Source: Armatimonadota bacterium
GTDB taxonomy: Bacteria; Armatimonadota; Fimbriimonadia; Fimbriimonadales; Fimbriimonadaceae
NCBI GenBank assembly: GCA_016223145.1
Contig: JACRPN010000001.1
Location: 62,001-126,000 of the forward strand
Length of the DNA stretch: 64,000 nucleotides
Direction: 5' to 3'
The notes beneath the pieces are model-generated. The model was given only the letters and a program-made list of their open reading frames with translations, was not told the origin of the DNA and did not search any database. The translations under genes were made by a program, and so were the position numbers. Below, in pieces: positions 9,295 through 18,344 of the stretch. The stretch's first letter is position 1. Every line of letters begins with the position of its first letter.

Positions 9295-9783
9295 CTAATT
9301 CCTGCCTGCCAGCGCCTCGCCGACGATCCGCGCCACTGGTGGCGGCACCAGCTCCGAATAGTCGCCACCCAGAAGCGCCACTTCGCGCACGATGCTGCTG
9401 GACAAGTAGGAGTGCTCCCATTTGGTCATCAAAAAAACCGTCTCCAACTCGCTTTCCAAACGGCGGTTGACCATCGCCATCTGAAATTCATATTCGAAGT
9501 CCGCAGTGGCACGAAGCCCGCGAATGAGGGCATGCGCGCCGCGCTGTTTGGCGTAATGCACCAGCAGTCCCTGAAAGGACTCCACGCTCACGTTCTCAAG
9601 GCCCTCGGTGCAGCGCCTGAGCGCTTCCATCCTCTGCTCGGTCGTGAGCAAGGGGTCCTTGGAAGTGTTCACGCCGACGGCGACCACCACCTCATCGAAA
9701 AGCCTTGCTGCGCGCTCGATCACGTCCAGATGCCCCAGGGTGGCAGGGTCGAACGAACCGGGATAGACCGCCAATCGCCTCAT
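9295..9783 (-). CDS. coaD: Phosphopantetheine adenylyltransferase
   Basis: Transfers AMP to 4'-phosphopantetheine to make dephospho-CoA, the penultimate step of CoA synthesis in the cytoplasm. The 162-residue length is normal. The nucleotidyltransferase motif YPGSFDPATLGHLDVI near the N-terminus holds the TxGH signature, RGLRATADFEYEFQMAMVNRRL is the conserved central segment, and SYLSSSIVREVALLGGD matches the family's C-terminal ATP-binding SSxxR motif. The Met start gives the expected N-terminus. Confidence 0.97.
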   Translation of the reverse strand: MRRLAVYPGSFDPATLGHLDVIERAARLFDEVVVAVGVNTSKDPLLTTEQRMEALRRCTEGLENVSVESFQGLLVHYAKQRGAHALIRGLRATADFEYEFQMAMVNRRLESELETVFLMTKWEHSYLSSSIVREVALLGGDYSELVPPPVARIVGEALAGRN

Positions 9784-9794
9784 CCCGACGAGGA

Positions 9795-9990
9795 TACCGG
9801 GATGGGGAGATGATGGGATGATGAGGTAAGGAGATGAAGAGATGAGGGGATCTGCCTTTTCCGCGTAAGACTGCGTCAGAAGCTAGGGAAGACTCGCTCT
9901 CACCAAGCCCATCGAGGCAGCTTCACGGATCAGCGAGAATCACACCCATCATCTCCTCATCCCCTCATCCCCTCATCTCTTCATCGCTTC
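9795..9990. repeat. Inverted low-complexity 'GATGAGG/CCTCATC' repeat in the coaD-ppa spacer
   Basis: Purine-rich sequence made of GATGAG and GATGGG words at 9797-9851 is answered by its reverse complement (CATCTCCTCATCCCC words) at 9949-9990, so the spacer between the divergent coaD and ppa genes can fold back on itself. The same text recurs at 32709-32736 upstream of nuoD. No gene is supported in 9784-10022. Confidence 0.7.
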
Positions 9991-10022
9991 ACCCCCCCTC
10001 CCCTCCGGTATCCTCTGGGGCG

Positions 10023-10550
10023 ATGTCGTTTGACCAAATTCCTATCGGCGAGAAGGCGCCGCACGTGTTCAACACCGTGATTGAGATTCCGAAAGGGAGC
10101 ACCAACAAGTATGAGTTCGACCCGGAGCTGAACGCTTTTCGGCTGGACCGGGTGCTCTATTCGCCGCTCTACGACCCCTTCGATTACGGGTTCATCCCGC
10201 AGACCAAGTACCTCGACGGGGACCCGATCGACGTGCTCGTCATGATCTCGCACCCCACTTTTCCCGGCTGCGTGGTCGAGGCCAAGGCGATCGGCGTGCT
10301 GGAGATGCGCGATGAGAAGGGTCCGGACGAGAAGCTGCTGTGCGTTTCCACCAAAGACCCACGGTTCTCCCAGCGCAAGTCCTTGAACGACATCCAGGTT
10401 CACACGAAGAGCGAGATCATCCACTTCTTCGAGGTCTACAAGGTGCTGGAGGAGAAAACGGTGGAAGTGGTCGGCTGGCACGACGCGCCGGTAGCCGTGG
10501 AACTGATCAACAAGTTCCGAACGGACCGGGAGCGGAGATCGCCACACTAG
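10023..10550 (+). CDS. ppa: Inorganic pyrophosphatase (family I)
   Basis: Hydrolyses pyrophosphate to phosphate in the cytoplasm, pulling biosynthetic reactions forward. The 175-residue product has the family I layout: IEIPKGSTNKYEFDPEL with the Lys/Glu ligands, then YGFIPQTKYLDGDPIDVLV, containing the metal-binding signature D-x-D-P-x-D, and KDPRF further on. Length is normal for bacterial enzymes. It is divergent from coaD and convergent with topA. Confidence 0.97.
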   Translation: MSFDQIPIGEKAPHVFNTVIEIPKGSTNKYEFDPELNAFRLDRVLYSPLYDPFDYGFIPQTKYLDGDPIDVLVMISHPTFPGCVVEAKAIGVLEMRDEKGPDEKLLCVSTKDPRFSQRKSLNDIQVHTKSEIIHFFEVYKVLEEKTVEVVGWHDAPVAVELINKFRTDRERRSPH

Positions 10551-10590
10551 TCGCTTGACCCCCGGCCTTTCTCGAAGACTTCGCGGCTGA

Positions 10591-10709
10591 TGCCTCCCCC
10601 CCTTCAGGGTGGAGGCTTTGAGCATGGAATTGAGGGGTCCCAAACCCTGACTCTGGACTGGACTGTTGAGAAGGAAATCGCGGGGGTTGTGGCACCCCCT
10701 TCGGGGTGC
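10591..10709. repeat. REP-like hairpins in the ppa-topA spacer
   Basis: Two hairpins occur in this 312-bp spacer: GCCTCC (10592-10597) paired with GGAGGC (10611-10616), and GCACCCC (10692-10698) paired with GGGGTGC (10703-10709) around a CTTC loop. The GGGTGGAGGC part of the first also occurs beside the hairpin upstream of the RAYT gene at 62946, so these may be remote members of the same REP family. Confidence 0.5.
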
Positions 10710-10730
10710 GTAGACTAGAGTGACGGCCAA

Positions 10731-10769
10731 CCCCGGGCGCGCGGGGCGCGCCCGGGGTCTTTTCTTTCT
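10731..10769 (+). terminator. Strong rho-independent terminator downstream of ppa
   Basis: A perfect 12-bp GC stem (10731-10742 with 10746-10757) around a three-base loop is followed by TCTTTTCTTTCT. It sits 180 bp after ppa and faces the end of topA. The distance leaves room for a small RNA between ppa and the terminator, but no known RNA family was recognised there. Confidence 0.8.
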
Positions 10770-10862
10770 GACCCCTTGCGGGGGGGAAACCCACAGTCGC
10801 CTGTGGGGTCGAAGCTCACTTAGCCGTTGAGGGTTGGAGGCATCAGCGCTCCGCAACGCAAA

Positions 10863-13541
10863 CTATCGCCTGCTCTTGCCAGGCTTCTTCCCAAATCGCT
10901 TGAACTTGCCCCTCTTTGGCGCAGGTCCGGCTTCGCGTTTCTTCACGATCAAGCCGGCTGCGAACTCCGCAGTCAGCGTCGTAGCGTCGGTGCCCTTGGG
11001 AAGCGTGGCGTTCGTCTCGCCGTCGGTCACATAGGGCCCAAATCGCCCCGCCATCAGCTTGATCGGCGCCGTAAACCCAGACACACCCTCAAACACCTTG
11101 AGCGGCTCCTTGGATTGGCCGTTCCGCGAGGCCTGGATCTTGCTCACCGAAAGGAGTTCCATTGCCATAGGGACCGACATCGCGATGCCCTCCCGCCAAT
11201 CGGCGACGTTGCGAATCTCCTTGCCCGACTGGATGTACGGGCCATACTTGCCCAGGCGGAACACGATCTCCTCGCCCGTATCCGGGTTCGTGCCCAGCGC
11301 CTTCGGCAGTCTGCAAAGCTCATCCAGATCCTCCTGGGAGAGGTCCTTGGGATCGACCCCTTGCGGAAGCGCCACCCACGTCGGCTTGACCTTGGCGGCA
11401 ATCTCCTCTGCCGTCCGTTCCACCTCAAGATAGAAACCGTTTCGGTTGCGAAGGAGGAGGTTTCTGCCCGAGTCTGGGTGCGTGCCAACGCTCTCAAGCT
11501 GCTCCGCCCCCGCATTCAGGAGCTCCAACGCTTTCTCGAGGGTCAGATCGGCGGGGTCCAGATCGTCCGGTATATTGGCAAACTTGCGGTCCTCGGCCTC
11601 GCCAAGCTGCAAGTACGGTTTGCCGCGTTGGTTGACCTTCACCACGATCGGCCGCCCCGACTCGGGGTCCGCGCCCATCGGGATCGCGGGATAGGGGATC
11701 GTCGCCTTGCGCTCTTGTACCGCGGGCCGCAAACCGGGAAAACCGTTCGCGCCGAGGAAGAACCGCTTTAGATAAGCCTTCGAGTCCTCTTTGCCGTTGG
11801 CGATCTGATCGAGCTCGTCGTCCATGTTGGCGGTGAACTTCAGGTCCATGAACTCGGCGAAGTTCGATTCAAGAACGTCCATCGTAAGGAATGCCAGCCA
11901 GGTTGCGATGAGCTCGCGCTTTTCCCGGCGGACGTAGCCCCTATCCTCGATCACGCTCAAGATCGAGGCATAGGTGCTCGGTCGGCCGATGCCCAGTTCT
12001 TCGAGTGCTTTGATGAGCGAGGCGTCGGTGTAGCGTGGGGGCGGCTTGGTGGCTTTGGAGAGGACTTCCAGGCTGGCGAGGTCTAGGGCCTGGCCCACCC
12101 GCATTTCAGGGAGCACTTTCTCCTTGCCCTCAAGTTCGGCTTCGGCGTCATCGTGATCTGCCACGTAGGCGAGCAGATAACCCGGGAAGGTGATGGTCTT
12201 GCCGCTCGCCGTGAAAACCACGTCCTTGGCGTCGATACGCACCCCCACGTCCACGCTGGAGCGCAACACTTGCGCGGGCTTCATCTGGCTGGCGAGGGCG
12301 CGCTTATAGATCAGGTCGTAGAGCTTGAAATGCGCCTCGCTCAGCTTCAACAGGTCGCGCCGGATGCTTTCTGGCGAGCGCTCGAAGTCGGTGGGACGGA
12401 TGGCCTCGTGCGCCTCTTGCGCGTTGGCGACCTTGGAAGCGTACGTGTTGGGTTTGGCGGGCACGTGCTCCTTGCCGAACCGCTCTTCGATCACCGCGCG
12501 CGCCTGGCGTATCGAGGAATCGGCGAGGTGCAGCGAGTCGGTGCGCATGTAAGTGATGAGGCCGACCAGGCTGCCCCCGATCTCCACGCCCTCATAGAGG
12601 TCCTGGGCGATGCGCATGGTGCGCTCCGCCGAGAAGCTGAATTTCGAGTTGGCGTCCTGCTGGAGGGTGGTCGTGCGGAACGGCGCGGGAGGCCGCTCTT
12701 GTCCGGGGTTCGACTGCAGATCGAGCACGGTCCAGGGCTTGGCGCTCTTGCCGGCCTCCGCCATCGAGCGGGCTTCGGCGTCTTGGAGCCAGTGGTGTTT
12801 TTCAGAAGCCGGCAAGCCGGTCTTCGGGTCGAAATCTCCGGATCCCGCGACTTTTCGGCCTTCGATCGTCTTCAGCGTGGCGGCAAACTCACCCTTTGGA
12901 GCCTTGAGCCCAGCTTTCAGATCGCAATAGGCGGACGTTCTGAAGTCGCGGCGTTGCTTGGCTCGCTCGACCACGAGCTTGACCGCCGGACTCTGAACGC
13001 GCCCAGCGCTGAGGTCCTTGGCGACCTTAGACCAAAGAACCGGCGAAAGCGTGTAGCCATACAGCCGGTCGAGCACGCGCCGGGCTTCCTGAGCCTCGAC
13101 GAGTTGGCTGTCGATGGTGCGGGGATTGCGTAAAGCTTCTAAGATCGCTGACTTGGTGATTTCATGAAACGCGATTCTTTTGACGGAAACGCCCTTGGCA
13201 GGTTTCAAAACCTCGAGGAGGTGCCAGGAAATGCTCTCCCCCTCACGGTCTTCGTCCGTTGCGAGCACGAGCTCGTCGGCGCCCTTCATGGCCTTCTTGA
13301 GGTTTTCAACGGTGTGCTTCTTCTCCGGCGAGACCTCGTAAAACGGAAGAAAGCCGTTGTCCACGTCCACGGCATAGTCAGCCCACCACTTCTTCTTGTG
13401 CTCTTCAGGCATTCCCTTGCGGTTAGCCGGTAAGTCGCGGATATGTCCAATGCTCGCCTCCACTTGATAGTCGGATCCAAGGAATTGGCGAATGGTTTTC
13501 GCCTTGGCGGGGGATTCGACGATTACCAGTTTCTTTGCCAT
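10863..13541 (-). CDS. topA: DNA topoisomerase I
   Basis: Type IA topoisomerase relaxing negative supercoils. The 892-residue product starts MAKKLVIVESPAKAKTI, the Toprim opening, followed by the acidic Toprim motif ATDEDREGE. The catalytic Tyr lies in GLITYMRTDSL near residue 331, and ALEELGIGRPSTYASIL is the conserved hinge region. After about residue 600 come four or more C-terminal repeat domains with GRFGPYVT-like and GKYGPYIQ motifs instead of zinc-ribbon Cys clusters, and a basic Lys/Arg tail. AAGGAGTCC directly before the ATG at 13541 fixes the start; a longer open frame upstream is rejected on that basis. Confidence 0.97.
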   Translation of the reverse strand: MAKKLVIVESPAKAKTIRQFLGSDYQVEASIGHIRDLPANRKGMPEEHKKKWWADYAVDVDNGFLPFYEVSPEKKHTVENLKKAMKGADELVLATDEDREGESISWHLLEVLKPAKGVSVKRIAFHEITKSAILEALRNPRTIDSQLVEAQEARRVLDRLYGYTLSPVLWSKVAKDLSAGRVQSPAVKLVVERAKQRRDFRTSAYCDLKAGLKAPKGEFAATLKTIEGRKVAGSGDFDPKTGLPASEKHHWLQDAEARSMAEAGKSAKPWTVLDLQSNPGQERPPAPFRTTTLQQDANSKFSFSAERTMRIAQDLYEGVEIGGSLVGLITYMRTDSLHLADSSIRQARAVIEERFGKEHVPAKPNTYASKVANAQEAHEAIRPTDFERSPESIRRDLLKLSEAHFKLYDLIYKRALASQMKPAQVLRSSVDVGVRIDAKDVVFTASGKTITFPGYLLAYVADHDDAEAELEGKEKVLPEMRVGQALDLASLEVLSKATKPPPRYTDASLIKALEELGIGRPSTYASILSVIEDRGYVRREKRELIATWLAFLTMDVLESNFAEFMDLKFTANMDDELDQIANGKEDSKAYLKRFFLGANGFPGLRPAVQERKATIPYPAIPMGADPESGRPIVVKVNQRGKPYLQLGEAEDRKFANIPDDLDPADLTLEKALELLNAGAEQLESVGTHPDSGRNLLLRNRNGFYLEVERTAEEIAAKVKPTWVALPQGVDPKDLSQEDLDELCRLPKALGTNPDTGEEIVFRLGKYGPYIQSGKEIRNVADWREGIAMSVPMAMELLSVSKIQASRNGQSKEPLKVFEGVSGFTAPIKLMAGRFGPYVTDGETNATLPKGTDATTLTAEFAAGLIVKKREAGPAPKRGKFKRFGKKPGKSRR

Positions 13542-13710
13542 GGACTCCTTTTGGAAACGGGACGAGCAATTCGGCGGTTTGGTTCCCAGGCTTTGGGCAC
13601 GGCGAAGAGCGTCTGCCATCCTACCGGTGGGGCTAACCGCCTGTCAACCATGGGCCTTTTTCGGCTGACGATAATGGCTTCGGCGCAAAACGCGTCAGAC
13701 TAAAGGCATC

Positions 13711-15138
13711 GTGACAACTCCATCGCCCCAACAGGTCCGTCGAGGAACGCTTTTCCTGCTGCTGCTCGTCAGTGCGATCGCGCGCGGAGACGAATCCTAC
13801 TTGGGGATTTTCATTCAGGGCTCCAAGGTGGGCTACGTAAAAAGCACGACGATCAACGTCAAGTTTGAGGGCAAGCCTGCGGTCCGGTCGGAGTCGAACA
13901 CGCGGATTGATCTCGCTCTGCTCGGCCAGGGGCTCACGATCAATCAGGACACGATCAGTTGGAGCAGCCTGAACGGGGCGCCGCTCAAAGTGCAGGCCAA
14001 GATGGCCAGCGCGGGCCGCGAGCAGAAGATCGACGCCACGTTTCGCGGCTCCGAGATCTCTGTGACGATCGACAACACAGGCACAAAGTCCAAAAAGACC
14101 CTTTCAATCCCCAAAGACGGCCGCTATGTGGACGACCCGGTCGTGGCGCTTCTGGACGGCAAGGCAAAGCCAGGCGTCCAGAAGGTGTTCTACTCTTTTG
14201 ACCCCTCGACGGCAAGCCTGGAACGGAGCGTCGTGCGGCTCGCCGGGCCCGCCAAGGTCACCGTCAAGGGCATCACCTTCAAGTCCACTTTGATCGAGGT
14301 CACCACCCGGCAGCTTCTGTCCAAGGTATTCGTCAGCTCCAAAGGAGACCTGATCAAGGCGGAGATGCCGATGGGCATGGAGATGGTCCCCTTGTCCAAG
14401 GCCGAGGCGCTCCGCAAGTCGGTGGGTGAAGGCATCATGGACCTGGCGGTGCTCTCACGCCTGGAACTCAAGAAGCCGCTGCCCGAGGTGTCCAGTCTCA
14501 GCTCGATCACCCTGCAAGTTTCAGGCGCCAACCTCGAAAAGCTCCCCTCCGACGGCCATCAGACGGTTTCAAGAGCGGGGAACAGTTGGAGAGTCGTCAC
14601 CCACGCGGTCAGTCCGGATCCCGCGGGAACGATCGCGGCCGCTCGCGCGGCCCAGCCAAAGTGGGTGGCGCCGGGCTATAACGTTCCGAGCGGAAGCGAC
14701 ACGTTCGTGAGGCTATCTGAAGACTTGGTGCAGGGTAGCGAAAAGGTGGCCGAAGCCGCCGAGAAGATACGAAAGTACGTGACCCAAAGCATGACCCCGA
14801 ATGCGGGAATTGGGCTCCTCCGTGATGCCTCTGAGGTGCTTCAGACCAAGGAGGGCGTCTGCCGGGACTATGCGATCCTAACGGCTACGCTCCTGCGGGC
14901 GGCTGGTATTCCTACTAAATTGGTGAGTGGGCTGGTGTACCAGGATGGCGCCTTCTACTACCACGCGTGGACCGAGGCGTTTGACGGGGCTAACTGGTTC
15001 GGCGTGGACTCCACAAGGCCGGACGGCAAGGTGGGCGCCGGACACATCAAGCTTGCCGATGGCACCGTCGAATCGGCCTTCTCGTTCACTTTTCTGGACC
15101 GAGCAAAGGTAGAAGTGTTGGAAACTAAGAAGAAGTAA
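13711..15138 (+). CDS. Secreted transglutaminase-like protein
   Basis: A 475-residue protein with a signal peptide (RGTLFLLLLVSAIARG) and a transglutaminase-like core near residues 370-445: the Cys of KEGVCRDYAILTATLLRAAG, the His of YYHAWTEAF and the Asp of WFGVDSTRPDG form the expected Cys-His-Asp triad, so it is probably an active thiol hydrolase or protease rather than an inactive relative. The N-terminal 300 residues are beta-rich without a recognised family. The GTG start follows AAAGG. Partner and substrate are unknown. It is followed 14 bp later by the PIN-TRAM gene, suggesting cotranscription. Confidence 0.82.
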   Translation: MTTPSPQQVRRGTLFLLLLVSAIARGDESYLGIFIQGSKVGYVKSTTINVKFEGKPAVRSESNTRIDLALLGQGLTINQDTISWSSLNGAPLKVQAKMASAGREQKIDATFRGSEISVTIDNTGTKSKKTLSIPKDGRYVDDPVVALLDGKAKPGVQKVFYSFDPSTASLERSVVRLAGPAKVTVKGITFKSTLIEVTTRQLLSKVFVSSKGDLIKAEMPMGMEMVPLSKAEALRKSVGEGIMDLAVLSRLELKKPLPEVSSLSSITLQVSGANLEKLPSDGHQTVSRAGNSWRVVTHAVSPDPAGTIAAARAAQPKWVAPGYNVPSGSDTFVRLSEDLVQGSEKVAEAAEKIRKYVTQSMTPNAGIGLLRDASEVLQTKEGVCRDYAILTATLLRAAGIPTKLVSGLVYQDGAFYYHAWTEAFDGANWFGVDSTRPDGKVGAGHIKLADGTVESAFSFTFLDRAKVEVLETKKK

Positions 15139-15152
15139 ATGGTGCAATCGGC

Positions 15153-16283
15153 ATGAGCAAGAGGCAGAAGTTCTTTGTTCTTCTGTGTGCGCTGGCGGGG
15201 GCGATCGTCTTCGGACGGTTCGCATCGCCCATGCTCGAATGGCTCTATAAGACGATCATGGTGTGGGTGCCCAGCGCCAAAGAGGCGGACTACCGGCACC
15301 TTCAGAACCCTGCAAACATCAGCGCGATCTCGCTGATCGGGCTCTCGGTGGGCGCGGCGATTGCGCGCGTGATCGTTGTGCTTTTCGCCCGGCTGGGGCA
15401 CGTGTGGGACGATATCGACACGGGGGATAGGCTGACCCTGTTCCTGGGCATCTTCGCGGGCCTCATCGCCTCGATGCCGTTCTTGTTCCTGCTCAACTCG
15501 CTCAGCCTGGTGATGTATATCCCTCTGGCGGTGGTTGGGCTGACCATGGGCTTTTCGGGGCTCGCCGTGTTCGCGCTGAAGTCGATGGACGAGATCCTGC
15601 CATGGTCGAAGGGCAGAGCCAAGAGCCGCCGCAAGTCGGTCAAGATCTTGGACACGAACGTGCTCATCGACGGGCGCATTTACGACCTGGCGCGCACCGG
15701 ATTCTTGGAGGCGCAGCTTTACGTTCCGGGTTTCGTGCTGGAGGAGCTACAGTATATCGCCGACAGCCACGACGCGCTGCGCCGTCAGCGCGGCAAGCGC
15801 GGGCTCGACATCCTAAGGCACCTTCAGGCCGATTTTTCGATGGAGATCAGGGTGCATGACAAGCTCGCGCCCGACCTTGGCGATGGTGTGGACGCCAGGC
15901 TGGTTCGGCTGGCGCGCGCGATGGCCGCCGACATCGTCACCAACGACTTCAACCTGAACAGGGTGGCGAGCCTTCAGCAGGTCCGCGTGCTCAACATCAA
16001 CGACCTTGCGCTTGCCCTCAAGCCCAATGTTCTGCCTCAAGAGACTCTGACGCTGCCGCTCGTGCGCGAAGGCAACCAGTCCGGTCAAGCCGTCGGCTTT
16101 CTGGAAGACGGGACCATGGTCGTGGTCGAAAGCGGCCGCGACCACATCGGCGAGACGATGACCGTCACCGTCACCCAGGTTATTCAAACCGAACGCGGCA
16201 AGATGATCTTCGCCGAGGTCGGGGGCGCTGAAGGGAACCAGGTCGAGGGATACCGCCGTCGCAACGGCACGCGTAAGTACTGA
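15153..16283 (+). CDS. Membrane PIN-TRAM domain protein (YacL-like)
   Basis: A 376-residue protein with four predicted N-terminal membrane helices (residues about 5-150), a PIN nuclease domain (from KSVKILDTNVLIDGRIYD, with acidic residues D, E and D at the expected places, through IVTNDFNLNR) and a C-terminal TRAM RNA-binding domain. This is the Bacillus YacL architecture. The next gene is ispDF, as in the Bacillus yacL-ispD-ispF order, so synteny supports the call. The biological target of YacL-type PIN domains is not established. Confidence 0.9.
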   Translation: MSKRQKFFVLLCALAGAIVFGRFASPMLEWLYKTIMVWVPSAKEADYRHLQNPANISAISLIGLSVGAAIARVIVVLFARLGHVWDDIDTGDRLTLFLGIFAGLIASMPFLFLLNSLSLVMYIPLAVVGLTMGFSGLAVFALKSMDEILPWSKGRAKSRRKSVKILDTNVLIDGRIYDLARTGFLEAQLYVPGFVLEELQYIADSHDALRRQRGKRGLDILRHLQADFSMEIRVHDKLAPDLGDGVDARLVRLARAMAADIVTNDFNLNRVASLQQVRVLNINDLALALKPNVLPQETLTLPLVREGNQSGQAVGFLEDGTMVVVESGRDHIGETMTVTVTQVIQTERGKMIFAEVGGAEGNQVEGYRRRNGTRKY

Positions 16284-16306
16284 GCCCTTTGCGCCACAAT
16301 CCCGGC

Positions 16307-17431
16307 ATGAAGGTCGTCGCCGTCATCCTCATTGCGGGCAAAGGTGAACGCTTTGGCGGCGACAAGACGGCGATGTCGCTGGGCGGGAAACCGGTCTGGC
16401 GGTGGTCGTACGAGACGTTCCTCAAGCATCACGAGGTGGACGGCGTGGGCATCGTCGGGGCGATGGAAGCTTGTGCAGACCTCTGTGAGCTGGCGCCGGA
16501 AGCGGTTTTCGTCGTGCCCGGAGGGCCCACGCGCAAGGAGTCCTCGCGCCGCGCGCTGGAGGCGCTCCCGCCGGATGCCGACCTTGTGCTCATTCATGAT
16601 GGTGCTCGCCCTTTTGTAAGCGCAGAAGTCATTTCGGACGTGATCGAAGCAGCGGCCAGGGTTGGCGCTGCCGCTCCGGGTGTTGTGCCCACAGACACGA
16701 TCAAGCGAATCGGCGAGGGCCAGATCGAGACCTTGGATCGGGGGCAACTCCGGGCGGTGCAGACGCCTCAGGGCCTCAAGGCGGCGGTGTTCCGGGCGGG
16801 CCACGAACTTCTCGAGGACGCGACCGACGACCTGGCGCTTGCCGAAGCTGCCGGCATCACCCCAGAAATCGTGCAAGGCGACAGGAACAACTTCAAGATC
16901 ACCGTTCCCGCCGACCTAGAGCGGGCAAAAGCCCTCATTGGATCAGGCGAAGCGCGCACGGGGATTGGTTACGACATCCACCGCTTCAGCGAGGACAAGA
17001 GTCGAACGCTGATGCTGGGCGGAATCGCCTTTCCGGGGCATCCGGCCCTGGATGGACACTCCGATGCCGACGTGCTGCTGCACGCGATCGTGGATGCCTT
17101 GCTGGGCGCAGCCGCGCTCGGCGACATCGGCCAGCACTTTCCCAATACCGACCCCCGGTGGAGCGGAGAACCTTCGATGACCTTTTTGCGTCACGCTGCG
17201 AACCTCTTGACAGAAGAGCGTTGGGAGGTGCGCAATGTGGACGCGACCCTTATTGCCGAGACGCCGAAGCTGCTCCCGGCGATACCGTCCATGCGCGGAG
17301 CGATCGCCGGCGGACTTGGGATCGAGCCTGAACGGGTGAGCCTCAAGGCGACCACCAATGAACGTCTCGGCGCGGTGGGCCGAAGCGAAGGCATCGCCGC
17401 GATGGCGGTGTCGATGATCGTCCGGCGTTAG
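16307..17431 (+). CDS. ispDF: Bifunctional IspD/IspF of the MEP isoprenoid pathway
   Basis: A fusion enzyme. Residues about 1-218 are 2-C-methyl-D-erythritol 4-phosphate cytidylyltransferase (IspD; ILIAGKGERFGGDK nucleotide loop, IHDGARPFV), and about 222-374 are 2-C-methyl-D-erythritol 2,4-cyclodiphosphate synthase (IspF; GYDIHRF and DGHSDADVLLHAIVDALLG with the zinc ligands). The intervening step, IspE, is not in this window. The ATG at 16307 is preferred over an in-frame TTG at 16289 because conserved IspD sequence starts there. dxs of the same pathway lies at 37 kb but is not linked. Confidence 0.96.
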   Translation: MKVVAVILIAGKGERFGGDKTAMSLGGKPVWRWSYETFLKHHEVDGVGIVGAMEACADLCELAPEAVFVVPGGPTRKESSRRALEALPPDADLVLIHDGARPFVSAEVISDVIEAAARVGAAAPGVVPTDTIKRIGEGQIETLDRGQLRAVQTPQGLKAAVFRAGHELLEDATDDLALAEAAGITPEIVQGDRNNFKITVPADLERAKALIGSGEARTGIGYDIHRFSEDKSRTLMLGGIAFPGHPALDGHSDADVLLHAIVDALLGAAALGDIGQHFPNTDPRWSGEPSMTFLRHAANLLTEERWEVRNVDATLIAETPKLLPAIPSMRGAIAGGLGIEPERVSLKATTNERLGAVGRSEGIAAMAVSMIVRR

Positions 17432-17436
17432 GCCCG

Positions 17437-17638
17437 CTCACCCCCCGCAAAACGTCAGCGCCCCACTGCAACCCAGCCGCCCCCGCGGGTATGGAAAGAC
17501 CACAGCCGATGTCGCACAAGCGTCTCGCCGGTATGGAGAGATCACAGCCGGATGTAGCACAGGCGTCTCGCCTGTGTTTCCTCGCCGCGAGCATTGTCCG
17601 AGCCGCCTCCCCCTCACCCCCCGCAAAACGTCAGCGCC
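17437..17638. repeat. Repeat cassette flanked by 26-bp direct repeats at the 3' end of comF
   Basis: Identical 26-bp sequences occupy 17437-17462 and 17613-17638. The second copy is the true 3' end of comF (last codons and stop), so the first is a duplicate. Between them lie two diverged tandem units (17489-17530 and 17531-17573) and a palindrome, CACAGGCG-TCT-CGCCTGTG at 17558-17576. This looks like an insertion or expansion event that duplicated its target edge. Confidence 0.8.
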
Positions 17639-18183
17639 ACGACTTCTCTCGCCCCAGCGGCCTTTAGCGCCCGCGCGCATTCGAGCGCCGTCTGCCCAGA
17701 AGTCAGCACGTCGTCCACAAGCACCACATGCTGCTCCCGCACCGCCGGGTCCGCATGAAAGGCCCCCTTCAGGTTCTGCAGCCGCTCCTCGTGGCTCAGA
17801 CTGGTTTGCGGCATCGTCGGCCGCGTGCGAACCAGCAAGCCCGGACGAACTCCCTCGACGGGCAAATAGCGTGCAATCGCTTCGGACTGGTTGAAGCCCC
17901 GAAACCTCCGGCGCGAGGCGTGGATGGGAACGGGCACAAACAGGTCGTAGTGGAGCAGCCCCACCTTCTCCGCGTAATCCGCCAGGCGCCGCGCCATCGG
18001 CTCGATCAAGCTGGTGCACCGCGCGTACTTCAGCCTTTGCACCGCTTGTGCGGCCCGCCCTTTATACCGATAGAGCCTCGCCATCCCGTCCAGTGGTTCG
18101 GTTTCGGTACGAGGCGCGATGTCCGCATCGAACAGCTCGAAATCACCTTCACACACGCTGCAGATCGCCGGGCCACCCAACAC
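17614..18183 (-). CDS. comF: ComF-family phosphoribosyltransferase-like protein
   Basis: ComF-type protein related to DNA uptake/recombination. The PRPP-binding loop is clear: VVLVDDVLTSGQTALECARAL near the C-terminus, preceded by FVPVPIHASRRRFRGFNQSE, a ComF signature. The only standard start is the GTG at 18183, but the frame stays open to 18273 and encodes YPPKCGLCGV ahead of it, which with CSVC would complete the family's four-Cys zinc site. A non-standard start, or a frameshift in the sequence, is therefore likely. It is divergent from the next gene, and its 3' end is duplicated downstream. Confidence 0.85.
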   Translation of the reverse strand: MLGGPAICSVCEGDFELFDADIAPRTETEPLDGMARLYRYKGRAAQAVQRLKYARCTSLIEPMARRLADYAEKVGLLHYDLFVPVPIHASRRRFRGFNQSEAIARYLPVEGVRPGLLVRTRPTMPQTSLSHEERLQNLKGAFHADPAVREQHVVLVDDVLTSGQTALECARALKAAGAREVVALTFCGG

Positions 18184-18344
18184 GCCGCAGAGTCCGCACT
18201 TGGGCGGATAAAGGGCATCCAGGCCCGCTTCGCCGAGCCTTGAAAGGGCGTTCTGAAACTTAGTGATGCGCCATTATGCGCCGGTCCCAGGCGTTCGGCG
18301 CGTGCAGGGTGTACATTAGGGTCGTGCATGGGCATTGGTCATGG

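Noticed and set aside
9221-9421. Short minus-strand frame overlapping coaD
   Set aside because: Shadow of coaD; its end only reaches into the spacer.
10561-10730. Possible small RNA between ppa and its terminator
   Set aside because: No SRP, 6S, tmRNA or RNase P motif could be matched; hairpins fit repeats better.
17343-18019. Frames in the ispDF-comF spacer giving RRDACATS and GETPVL peptides
   Set aside because: They are translations of dispersed repeats and cross the comF gene in the wrong frame.
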